From Arbacia lixula (Eukaryota > Echinodermata > Echinoidea > Arbacioida > Arbaciidae), in contig OZ022591.1 of the NCBI GenBank assembly GCA_963669155.1, forward strand, positions 20,399,681 through 20,463,680: a stretch of 64,000 nt of DNA. Reading direction: 5' to 3'. The translations under genes and the position numbers were made by a program. Under the pieces are notes generated by a model. That model was not told where the DNA came from and ran no database searches. It worked only from the letters and a program-made list of their open reading frames with translations. The stretch's first letter is position 1. The number at the start of each line of letters is the position of its first letter. Shown in pieces: positions 34,302 through 44,946 of this stretch.

Positions 34302-36668
34302 ATGCCTCCGCCACGAAGTGGCCGGAGGCATTATGTTTTCGGGTTGTCCGTCCGTCCGTCCGTCCGTCCGTCCGTCCGTCCGTCCGTCCGTCCCGAATCC
34401 GTTTAGGCAATATCTTGAGAACCGTGAACCAGATTTGCTTCAAACTTGGAACATGTGTGTATTGCATAAAACCAATGAAGTGTGTAAAATTGGGGTCAAA
34501 TCAGATTGAAGTCAAAGGTCAAAGGTCAATGAACATTGTGAAAAATTGCCAAAATTGACCTTTTTCACATCAAATCCAAATCCAAGGATACAATTCTCAT
34601 CAAACATGGTACAAAGATGGATCACTACTTAGAGGTAGACTGGTGACATTTTGGGTAATATTCCTGAAAGTTTAGAGGTCAAAGGTCAATGAACTTTGTG
34701 AAAAATTGCAAAAATTTGACCTTTTTCACAATAAATCCAAGTCCAAGGATGTAGTTCTCATTAAACATGGTACACGGATGGATCACTACATGGGGATAGA
34801 CTGATGAAATTTTTGGTTAAATTCCTAAAAGGTCAGAGGTCAAAGGTCAATGAACTTTGCCAAAATTGGCTAAAAATTGCCCCAAACTTTATATTTTTCA
34901 CAATAAATCCAAATCCAATGGTACAATACCAACTAAACATGGTGCAAAGATGGATCACTACTTAGGGTGAGACTGGTGACATTTTTGGTGAAATTTCTCA
35001 AACGTCATATCAAGTCCTTTTACGCCTTTTGGACCCCTTATTGGCCTTGCGCGCGCCAATGCTCAGCGGCGCACGCACAGTCGCGCAAGCGCAGCCTAAG
35101 TAGGGCTAACGCTAGGCCGGCGGCCACTGCACTGCGTGCCTGGCCTGCTGAGCAGCATGCACTGCATGCACTGCATTTTGTTTTTGCTTTTTACAGCAAA
35201 CTTGATGTGGACGTGACCTTGCCCAAAATCATACTGTAATTGCTGCCATAAATGTCTCCTTGATCTATTCCTTGAATTCCATAGCCCACTTAGCCTGACT
35301 AGAGCGTTGTGTGCATTCATACAGCATTCAACCAGAACCAGAATTAGATCTACATTAGATCTAGACCGATAATGTCTAACCTCGCTCGCTAGCTGCGCGC
35401 TGCAGTGCAATACAAAGCATTGCGTGCGGCCAGCGCGGCCGGCCCGGGCCCGGCCGCGCTATGTATGCGTATTAGGTACAGTACTCGCCCGGCCCGAATA
35501 TGACAACCTCTGCCATTGGCTTGTGGTCTGACACATGTGTATTTAAAGCTAAAACGCGAACGCAAAGTTTGACCAATGAACATAATTCTTACATCATCGG
35601 AAAGCTTAGAAAAAACTGCACAATGACTCATGGGAACTAAGCTGAACGATACCATCAAGCGAAATGGTTCGAGTGGGAAGTCGTTTGGAGTGACATAAAG
35701 TAGGACTTTACGTTGAGTTTCATCCTATTTTTGATATGAAAGGGATATTTTTGACCCCAAAACGCGAATGCAATTAACATTCATGTAAGGATTTCAATTA
35801 TTTAATGGAAATAATATGATATCATCAGCAATATATCATTGGAAGTAAGGATAAAAGTTTGAACTTTTTTCAGGAAAGACAAATTTGTTAACAAAACATG
35901 TAATTTCCAATGGTATTTCCATAGAGTGGTAGACACGCGCGGAAAGCACGCGCAGTTAGTGTCCCATAGGATTCGATATGCAGAGGTCAAAGGCCAATGC
36001 ACTTTGCCAAAAAATTACCTAAAAATTGCCCCCAAAGTGATAATTTTCAAAGTAAATCCAAGTCCAATGGTACATTACCAACTAAACATGGTGCAAAGAT
36101 GGATCACTACTTGGGGTAGACTGGTAACATTTTTGGTGACATTTCTCAAAGGTCAGAGGTAAAAGGTCAATGCACTTTGCAAAAATTGGCTATTTTTCAC
36201 ATTGAATCCAAATCTAATGATTCAATTTAAACAAACATGGTACAGAGATGTCTCACTTCATGAAGGTAGACTGGTGAAAGTTTGGGTAAAATTCCTGAAA
36301 GGTCAGAGGTCAAAGGTTTATGAACTTTGCCAAAATGTGCTGAAAATTGCCCCCAAATTGATACTTTTCACAATAAATCCCAATCCAATTATGCATTTCA
36401 AGAAAACATGGTACAAGAATCACAAGGATACAGGGATGGATTTAGACAGACTGGTTAGATTGGAAGTCAAAGAAGTAAGAGGTCAAAGGTCAAATGAACA
36501 TTGCCAAACTTCGCTAAACATAGAAAAACAGAATAAATGGTATTTTCATTTCATATAGGAACTGGAACATTTCCAACCAAACAAACAGATTTTCTGAAAA
36601 TAATCTAAATAGAGGTAGCAAAGAGGCGGAGGCATATTTATCGACTGCGTGGCAGTCGAATTGCTCTA
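34302..36668 (+). mobile_element. Helentron-like repeat with DR1 tandem array (copy 2)
   Basis: Same start, CCGT microsatellite (34346-34392), about 155-165-bp units, closing GGCGGAGGCATA, hairpin and CTCTAG as the copy at 24731-26162. It is flanked by T runs on both sides. Triple or double AGGTCA sites at one-base spacing occur at 34516-34528, 34676-34688, 34830-34849, 36300-36312 and 36480-36492. Interrupted by an insertion at 35006-35980. Confidence 0.75.
35006..35980. mobile_element. TIR element inserted in Helentron-like copy
   Basis: Starts CATATCAAGTCCT and ends AGGATTCGATATG (12 of 13-14 bases inverted). Removing it rejoins CTCAAACGT with CAGAGGTCAAAG, matching the unit consensus. 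The interior is GC-rich in two patches (35047-35160 and 35385-35480, with CGCGCG and GGCCGGCCCGGGCCCGGCC). It has no open frame of note. Confidence 0.65.
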
Positions 36669-37329
36669 GTTTTTTTTTTTGCTTTGAGTGAGTCACATTT
36701 TGTGTTGGTTGCTTAATAAGTATGTCCTCTAAAAAGTTATTTTAATTGATAGAATTGAATCTTTCACTTTGGTCTGTTGGTCCTTTTTTATTTCCAACAT
36801 TTGTTTTTTGTCTTCCTTTTCTTTGTATTTCAAGTGTTGACACACTTGTGTTACACACATGTTCCTCAAATGACATACAGACATCTCAGTTTGAAGTTAG
36901 CTGAAAGCATTTTTAAGTAATCTCCATGTAATTGAATAAAGTGTATATTTGGTGACATTTCTTCAAGATGTTATGTTATTATGGTCAGAGATCAATTTAT
37001 TAGAGGTGAATGCACAGAGTATATAAGATGCATACTGTATGACAGGTTCAATGATACACAAATATTGCCGGTATGTAAAACTATTAAGATCACAACACAA
37101 TTTGTTAAAGATATATTGTGCATTCAGCATTCAGTGCAGAGAGCACACCCCTACTGTTGGAGAACTTGCCAGAAAGTTAGTTTTTGTAATTATAGTTTTA
37201 CTTGCGTAAATATTGTTTTTTTATCGCTGTACAAAAACAATCAGTTTTATGTATGACAATCTGTGATTTAATTTGTTTTGTTTTAATGTTTACCCATTGT
37301 GTTGATGTGAGCAGATACAGGTCTCTCAT

Positions 37330-37610
37330 AAGTGTGAGAGAGAGGGTTGGGGGACCAAGAAAAAGGGAGGTGAGAAAAGCAGGAAAAGATGTGGAAAGGA
37401 GAAAGGGATCAGCAAAAGAGAAGGGTGGGATGGAGAGATCAGAAAGCGAGAGTGAAAGGGATGGGATAGTGGGGAGAGAAAAAGAGGAGAGGGAGAGCCC
37501 GAGAGTGTGTGTGCGCGTGTGTGTGTGTATGTGTGTGTGTGTGTGCGTGTGTGTGTGTGTGTGCGTGTTTGTGTGTGTGTGTGCGTGCGTGTGTGTGTGT
37601 GTGTTTTGGG
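37330..37610. repeat. Purine tract then (GT)n microsatellite
   Basis: GA/GGA-rich sequence to about 37500, then GT/GCGT repeats at 37505-37605. Confidence 0.93.
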
Positions 37611-39037
37611 AAAATTAGAAAAGCAATCGAAAGCGAGAGAAAGAATCATGACAGAAACAGAAAATAAGGATAAGGAGATATGGTGCAACTATACAAGACG
37701 ACGGAAAAGGGAAAGACCTAGAATGGTAGGTCATGAATGTTTGCAAACTAGTACATGTAGGTAGTAAAGTGACAATAATATGGGTGGCACTCTGTATAGG
37801 TGACACTCTCCACATCAGGGGCGTAGACAACGGGGGGATGAGGGGGATGCATCCCCCCCACTTCACAAGGTGGGGGGGGATGGCATGTACAATCATCCCC
37901 CCCCCCCCCCCCCCCCCATGTTTGGGGAATGATATTTGCTTACTTAATAAGTCATAATGATGATAATGATAGTAACAATAATAATGGTAACAATTATGAT
38001 ATTAATGAATATTATCGTGATGATGATAATTATTAACCCTCATCATTATTGTAATCGTGTTTATTAGTATTAGCCGCACACGGTGAAAGCCAATTCAGAC
38101 GGTAAAAAAAAGGAAAAAATCTTACAAGTATTTTGTGGTTATCTTGTGGTTTGTCTTCATTAAGCAAGATAGCATAACTTTTTATCAAAGAGGTTTTGGG
38201 CAAAATGATTTGGCAGGATTGATTCTCACCTTCTGACTAACTTCTGTGTGAAAATCACATTAACCCAAATATGCAATAAGTCATGCGTGAGTGGGCAAAT
38301 TTAAGAGCCAACATATAACTTTTCAAAAGTCACAAGGGTAATTTGTGGTTTCTGTCATATGAATTTTTGATGAATTTAATTTCTGGTGCATAACTTATGT
38401 CCTTTCATTGTTTATCATCCATCTCTCTATGCATCTACACCTATCCCGACATTTAACCCATTTAACCCGTTTAAAAAATTCTCTTTCCTCTGGAGTTTGA
38501 AACTTAAAAACCCTTTATTTTTGTAAAAAAAAAAAAAAAAAAACTGGATATTTTTACAAAGATGTAACATGACCTGTTATGTAAATATTGGAAGTCATTT
38601 CCGTGTCATGGTTGAGTGTATACACTTTAAAAATCGCAGAAAATAAAGAAATGCCAAAATGTACTGTTAAAACGGCATAAACAATTACCCTTGTGACTTT
38701 TGAAAAAGCTTTTTTTTTGCCCTCTCATGCATGACTAATTGGATTAATGTCATTTTCACACAGAGGTTACAATAAGTTAAGGAACAATCCTTCAAATTAT
38801 TTTACTCCAAACCGCTTCGATAAGAAGTTATGCTATTTTGCTTGGGGGGGGGGGGGGGGTTACTATTTTTGTTGTGTTTAGAAAACAAAAACACGTGGTG
38901 AGTCCGATAAGCAGGAGGCCTTGTCTTCCTTAACTTTTTAAGGGGAAAATATATGTGAGCTGTCCCTTACATATGATAACTCACAGCGTGAATTCATTTT
39001 CGGATTCTAGGATGGCTCATAATAAGAAGTTGAAAAC

Positions 39038-39409
39038 ATGAAAGATCACTTCTTTTTCAAGCATAATGAGAAAGGAGAACATGATGGCGAACAGCCGTCT
39101 ACATCAAAATCGGATAATGTCGGAGAAAGGCCTGTTCTTACGGAAGTTCAACCAGAAGAAAGTGCCGTTTAGGGTGATGGAGCATCTGAGGCGAAAGATG
39201 ATGATGAAACTGATGCCGGTTTTAACGACTGGGTTAGCCCCAATCACCCCCAACTTCTTCCATTCTCGTACTAGAAACTAAACCGCAGAAAATTCTGTTT
39301 CAAGCTAAATGGTACCCAAACTACTCCTGGATCCATTACGAACCCTCCCTGCAAAATATGGCAGTCCATTCCGTACTCGTATGCCACGGTGTGTAGATCT
39401 CGTCGGAAC
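39038..39409 (+). pseudogene. hAT transposase N-terminal remnant
   Basis: From ATG at 39038 the frame reads HFFFKHNEKGEHDGEQPSTS then stops at 39170. A further block in another frame (from about 39289) reads KILFQAKWYPNYSWIHYE, resembling the TTF-type zinc finger of hAT transposases (FQ..W...Y.W..Y). The cysteines and the catalytic RNase H-like domain are lost or absent. It is clearly non-functional. Confidence 0.55.
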
Positions 39410-39441
39410 TATGACTGTCCATTTAAGGCGTAGTACAATGT

Positions 39442-39447
39442 ATATGT

Positions 39448-39505
<58 letters not shown>

Positions 39506-39537
39506 ATGTGTGTGTGCGTGCACGCTTGTGTGTGTGT
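39442..39537. repeat. (GT)n microsatellite inside hAT element
   Basis: About 95 bases of GT repeats with a few GC interruptions. Confidence 0.95.
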
Positions 39538-40129
39538 TATTTTACCTCATTAAGTATGCATCAGATTGCACAATTTCAAGTTCAAAATTGCAAAAGCTCC
39601 CTACCGTGGGAGTGGGGACACCCCCTCCCACACCCTCCCCCCGGCTCGGTCGCTACGCTCCCTCGCTCGGGCGCTTTCGCGCCCTCTCGAGCGTGGACAA
39701 CCCAGTCATCCCCCCCAGGTGTACGAACCTGTCTACGCCACTGCTCCACATCGTACCGAGACGGTACTCACAAAATGCATTATCTGTTAAACGGTAGCAT
39801 TTATTTTGCTATTGTCAACTTCCAGGACTACGTATACCTACACCGATAGTTTCAAGCCGTGTATGCCTACAATATGAGGGTGTGTACACGCACCACAACA
39901 CAGAACAATGACATACTTGGTAACTTCCCTCGCAACATGATTATAGCAGCCAGGTAGGAACTTGTGAGTGATATTAAATCGGTTCGAATAAGACCTCTAC
40001 ATTTCAAATGTATTTTTCACCGGGTCGCAGCCCCTATATGATAACAACATCTACAGAACTCCATCTGCGCCTAAAGCAGATTAAAAATTTTTAGATTGGA
40101 TTATTTTTTGGTAAATATTTTTAAAAGAT

Positions 40130-40307
40130 GTCAAGAAAAGGTAAACCCTTCGTTTTTCTTTGTTTTGTGAATTTTCAAAATCTCTGGTTATTCTACTCTT
40201 GTTTTTTCTTTTTTTTTTTACTCATAAGTGAGCGATGAAAAGGCAAAAAATCAATGAATTAAAATTATTAGGACCCCCCCCCCCCCCTTCCTCCGGCCTG
40301 ATTAGGG
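40130..40307. mobile_element. Right-end fragment of piggyBac-type MITE
   Basis: Ends CCTCCGGCCTGATTAGGG followed by TTAA (40308-40311), the same end as the complete element at 59137-59848. The left end was not found. A C run precedes the end in both. Confidence 0.5.
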
Positions 40308-40435
40308 TTAAAACAACTACAAGTACATAATTATGAGAATATATATTTTGTTCATATCCGAGGAACGGGAAATAAGCAAAACAGTGCTAAACCATGTGAG
40401 GCTATATTAGACATAGTATGGGGAGGCTATATTTG

Positions 40436-40480
40436 TTTTTTTGTTTGTTTGTTTGTTTGTTTGTTTGTTGGGGGGGGGGG
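40436..40480. repeat. (GTTT)n and poly-G
   Basis: Seven GTTT units followed by a run of G. Confidence 0.95.
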
Positions 40481-40819
40481 TTGTTACTGTGCATTGCCTT
40501 TCATTTAAGCTACTTACAAATCTACTTGCATAATGGTGTTTAACCCACAGTACAGCCCCCTACTCTAGCTCAGAAACGATGGTTGGACCCCCATCCCCGT
40601 GGTGTTAGCACAACAACATGCAACCATTACAATGTGTCTTCATTATGTTCTTGATTTTGATCTCTCTTTACTTTTGCCATTTTCTACTTGAAAACATTTC
40701 CGTGAATTATTAATCTGAACTGGAGTTTACCGGTACCTATGTTTATTAATATTTCTAAAACGGACCGACACACGCGTGCAAGAGATTTACCGTTATGACC
40801 GAATCGAGTTAAGATGACA

Positions 40820-40870
40820 TCACTCTGACGTCAAGATGAACGTGAACCGGTTCGATATTTTCCCGCGGTG
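40820..40870 (+). promoter_or_regulatory. Candidate GMPS promoter sites: CRE and E2F-like
   Basis: A perfect CRE palindrome TGACGTCA lies at 40826-40833 and an E2F-like TTTTCCCGCGG at 40858-40868, just upstream of a CpG-rich stretch and the proposed 5' UTR exon. No TATA box is evident. E2F control would suit a nucleotide-synthesis gene needed in S phase. Function is inference from position and motif only. Confidence 0.4.
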
Positions 40871-41010
40871 ATCGAATATCGTCAGACTCGCGAAGCGCGC
40901 GTTGAATGAGTGAAGTGGTGTAGCGAACTCGTGAAGTGGAACCTGCGAAGTTTGCCGAAATTTAATACGTTTGAGACAAGAATTTGTCGAATCTTCAAAG
41001 GAAAATTTCT
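40870..41010 (+). other. Candidate 5' UTR exon of GMPS
   Basis: CpG-rich stretch ending in TTTCT|GTAAGT at 41011, a strong donor. The first coding exon of GMPS begins right after an acceptor (TTGTAG, 44852) only seven bases before its ATG, so an upstream non-coding exon must exist. This is the best candidate by composition and donor. The transcription start was not determined. Confidence 0.4.
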
Positions 41011-41740
41011 GTAAGTATTTAAGGTAGTGAAATTTGAGTAATACTAATATGTATGCTAAACATCAATCAGTCATTGAAATATGCAAAAGTTTACGAATCG
41101 CACACACTCTCAATCATTCTACGCATGTATCATTGCGTTGCGTACAACCTACATCGCACAGAGCGTGTGATCGTACTATGTGCAATGTCATGAAAGTATG
41201 GTACACTTTTCAATGCATGGTATTGCCATTGTCGTGCCGTTACTGCGCCAGCTCCTGTGGATAACGTAACGTTACATACGAACTGAAGCAAACTTTTTAA
41301 CGTTAGACTAGAGATTTAAACTAAGTCCTCTTGTTATGAGGTTGTCTGCATGCTGCTGTACTATCTCAATTCTCAGAATGGAGGTTATTTTAGTGTTGTC
41401 AATATCGGCACCGTCAGTGTGTGACATGTCCCCAACAGGATTTTTTTTGTGTGTTACGGCCGTTACGGTGTTCCCTAGATGCTCCTTGTGCTGCGGACAC
41501 CAAGGTGGTGGGATTTTACGCCCACAGGTCGTTTTTCCAGCACTGGCGTCTTGCGCACGCACCGATACTACATGTATCTTCTTCGTCTTCTTCCTCCCTC
41601 CGCTGATGTCAGAGATCCACGCTCCTGGCGTAAGTGTACATCAAATAGGAAAGTTCTTTTACTTTAACAGAGTGGTCCCACGTCGGCGGTGGTCGAGCTC
41701 TCTTTCTCTAATTGAAATGAAACTGATCTGGTGGTGGATT

Positions 41741-43263
41741 TTATGGATAAAATTTAGTGTAAGAATTAGTAGGTTGTCTTTCTCCACTGCTGGAAGGTAG
41801 ACCCTTGGCAGGAAGAGTACTGCGAGGCAGAATTCGTGGGGCGAAGGCAGCAGACAGGTGTGATAGACTACCTCCTGACAGTATGTTTTTCAAGCGTTGC
41901 CTCTGTACCGCTAGCACTGGGCAGTACCCGATGAAGTGGAAGGTGTCTTTGGTGCTCTCCTTACAAAGAAGGCAGGTATCAGAAGAGGCCTTCTTGATAG
42001 TACAGAGCCGCTTCTGAGTGAGGTAAGTGTTACTAGCTGACTGACTCCTCAGGATCAGTGCTTGTCGCAGGTGGGGACTGGAGATGTGTCGTGGGAAGAG
42101 ATTGTGAGTGCTGATGCTGCCAATCTCCTTCCAGAAGTGGAGAGAGGACTTGTTCTGGACGGCGCAGATCATGTTGTTTTAGTGGTCGTGTGTCACCACT
42201 GAATGTAGTGCAAGATACGCTGGAGAAATATATGTGTTGACTCACCGAGAGTAGATGAAGAAGTGAAGTCTCTCCGATGAGGCTGAAATGTGTTTGTGGG
42301 CGGCTTCTTTGTTCGGGAGCGCATCGTTAATCATTGTCCATTGTGGTAAACTTTCTCGGAGCTCTGCGGTGTAAGAAAGTTTATTTGCCGACCGCGGTTG
42401 GTCGGATGTTTTGACCGTGGTCGGGCGATTACCGGAAATACCACGAGTAGGTGGCAAACACCAGACTTCGGGAAGAATAGTGTTTCAGTTTCAGGGGGGT
42501 CCTTTGTCAAAGTCTCAGCCCAATATATTCACAGAGATAATAGTTGAGCTGCTACATTGTCATCGTGAGCCCTGTTGACTTGGTGCTTCACGAGCCTCTT
42601 CCAGTGTCGGTAATTGGGAGGAGAGTAGAGCAGTTAGGAAAGATCAAGGAGGTTGAATTGCTCTAGGATGGCATTCCAGTATGATATCATTGAGGTCTTA
42701 GCAAGTACACAGGAAAGTAGAGTTCTCCTTTCGAAGCGGTCCATGGGAAGGGAGATGACCTGACCAATCAGGAAGAGGGTGGCCTCATGTACGGCAAGGC
42801 TGACGGGCTCCAAAGCAAGGAGAAGATAGATGACTTCATCGGCTGCACTTTTGGGAAGGCCCAGGATACTCTTGAACAGGACTACCTGCGACTGGTCAAG
42901 TAGTTTGAGGTTGTGCTGAGTCAGCCTGTATAGTGGTGCACCATATAGCATCCTGGGTAAAACGAAGGCTGTCCACAAGTTCCCACAGGTGGGAGGGAGG
43001 AGTCGGTTCGGGCCATGGTTCGCACCGTTCAACGAGAAGAAAGTTTGATAGCCTGTGTCCGTCATGTTACGCATTGGGTCTGGGGAGGCAGTAGACTTCA
43101 GGATGCCTAAGTGGGGTTGGGAATCCTTAACAGGGATGGTAATGCCTCCAAGCTTCCATGACCTCGTAGGAGCCTTGTAGTAGCGGCTATTGACTATTAC
43201 AATTGCGCTTTTGTGGGCATTGATTGTATACTTCCAGGTTGTAGCATACGCGCAACGTATCAT
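41741..43263 (-). pseudogene. LINE reverse transcriptase C-terminal fragment
   Basis: On the minus strand 43263-42634 encodes the RT thumb region (HKSAIVIVNS, LWTAFVLPRMLYGAPLYRLT, SILGLPKSAADEVIYLLLAL), and after frame breaks 42172-41741 gives a C-terminal zinc-knuckle-like CLLCKESTKDTFHFIGYCP. The finger and palm parts including the YADD motif are missing. A 5'-truncated, decayed non-LTR element distinct from the one at 12.9-17.8 kb. Confidence 0.75.
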
Positions 43264-43329
43264 GCATCATGTGTATCATATGTATCATGCAGTATATGTG
43301 TATGTGCACGTGGATTGATGTGTATATCT

Positions 43330-43490
43330 GCCTTTCACATAAAGCTAGTTCATGGATCTGTTGCTTCCAACACTCCTTCTTTCCCAGTGTTATCTGCCTG
43401 TGGAACCAGCTTCCTACCCCCATATCAACAGTTCCTTCTCTTGAAGAATTCAGGAGACGGCTGGTAGGAGCACGACTGCTGCGGCACTAG
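43330..43490 (+). pseudogene. LINE C-terminus fragment (+ strand)
   Basis: Reads HSFFPSVICLWNQLPTPI then VPSLEEFRRRLVGARLL, the typical last residues of CR1/RTE-like LINE ORFs (YPR..R.WN.LP.....SL..FK..L). Adjacent to the minus-strand fragment but in opposite orientation, so it is a separate insertion. Confidence 0.65.
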
Positions 43491-43721
43491 AAGAAGGAGT
43501 TGTTTTTTACTCGCACACAGAACAGTTTTTAGTAGCATGTTTTGTTCTGGGCCCATGCAGCATGGCACACTAGCACACAGCACTGCACAAAGTACAACAA
43601 TACTCTACCAAGAGGACTACTTTCACTGGAAGAAGAAGAAGTAACTCTGCTTCTGCTTCTGCTTCTGCGCATACAGTATGCAGCAGTCGGATGCAAAGCT
43701 TATTATATATTATGCCAAATT

Positions 43722-43928
43722 TTACATTGCCTCAAACTTTGTGTTTTCCAGTAATTTCTTAAATTTTTGTAGAGTTTGGGCACAACGGTAGTCGTCTGGA
43801 AGCGTGTTCCATGTGGGTAATGTTCTTGGATATAGAGATTGCTGATAACACCTTTTATTTGCTCTAATGACCATTACTTTTGTGTACCTAACAATGGTCT
43901 TCATATGTAGGCCTACTTTTTCAAGCAA
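43722..43928 (-). pseudogene. LINE C-terminus fragment (- strand)
   Basis: Minus-strand frame with YPRTLPTWNTLPDDYRCAQT and FKKLLENT, again the LINE C-terminal pattern. Third independent LINE piece within 2 kb. Confidence 0.65.
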
Positions 43929-44859
43929 TGTGTAGTGCTAAGGGAGTTGTATATTGCGCTCCTTCCTGACATTGTGGGGTTTATACTTTGTGACCCAGGA
44001 GACTGACACCCCATCATCCCCATGCATTTTCATCTACTTTACACACCAAACATACCTCCCCCCCCCCCCCCCCCTACGTCTTAAAGAACCCACTGCCCCA
44101 CACCGACCACCGTGAGCAAGTGGATACATGCAAGGTAAAATGTACAACATGATAACTCTCATGCACCCTAGTGCGGCATGAACATTCACGACAAGGCCTC
44201 GACTCCATTCATAAACCGGCATACTATTTCACTCCTGCAATGACGTTAAGAGAGGCTTAGTGTAAGGTTGGAGGTGCAAAGCAGACGAACATGCATACTT
44301 ACAGTGCAAAATTGATATTTTTCAGACCCTTTTTCGCCATTTTATAGCTCATCTTCGATTTTGATTTTGACTCATGTGGAGGTAATTTTGATCGATGATA
44401 TTATGATTTTTTTTTCTGTTGATTTTTGGAATGATTTTTGTTCAGTGGTGGTGTTTGTGAGTGTGCTTTTTACTGTAATGTGTTGTTATGTGTGTGTTTT
44501 TTTTTTATTTTTGATATAATTAAGAAAACAATGCTGGCGTGACCGAATCAAGGACCCGAGTCACCAGACCAAATCATGAGCACATTCCTCTAGATGGAGT
44601 GAGAGATCATGTGAGACAGCTGCACCCATGTGCAGTCAGACTCCTAAAGGAAAACCTGCTTTATACCGGTACCGGTAGTCATCAAAGGCAGTGAATGGAG
44701 TCTTAATAACCAAGTCTTAAGAAAGGATTTCAGCCAAATAGGTTACAGGCCAAAAAACGCATGTAGGTCTAGATGAGGTAAAAGTTTCATGACTTTTGTA
44801 AATGGGACGCCCTGTTTTTAACTGTTATTCCTTCTTTTCCTGTATCTTGTAGGAACATC

Positions 44860-44946
44860 ATGAATGGAGAGCAGAATCACTCCAGTGCTAATGGCACGTG
44901 TGGTGAGAGGGTAGTCATTCTCGATGCAGGAGCCCAGTTTGGCAAG
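44860..44946 (+). CDS. GMPS exon 1 (residues 1-29)
   Basis: Acceptor TTGTAG ends at 44852, ATG at 44860, donor GGCAAG|GTAATG, phase 0. It encodes a short polar N-terminus, then [13 protein letters not shown], the first strand of the glutaminase. Confidence 0.95.

Larger units (their letters stand above)
37816..39743 (+). mobile_element. hAT DNA transposon copy, decayed
   Basis: Terminal inverted repeats CAGGGGCGTAGACA and TGTCTACGCCACTG bound 1928 bp, flanked by a perfect 8-bp duplication CTCCACAT (37808-37815 and 39744-39751). Eight-base duplications and CAG(T/G)GGCG ends are hAT hallmarks (family knowledge). It carries a remnant of a transposase N-terminus (39038-39400) and an internal GT microsatellite. 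Near each end are C/G runs. A fragment of its 3' end recurs at 48826-48935. Confidence 0.9.

Noticed and set aside
34221-34558. Frame with repeated SVRP residues
   Set aside because: Translation of the CCGT microsatellite within the Helentron-like element.
37202-37896. Val/Cys and Thr/His repeat frames
   Set aside because: GT/CA microsatellite translation only.
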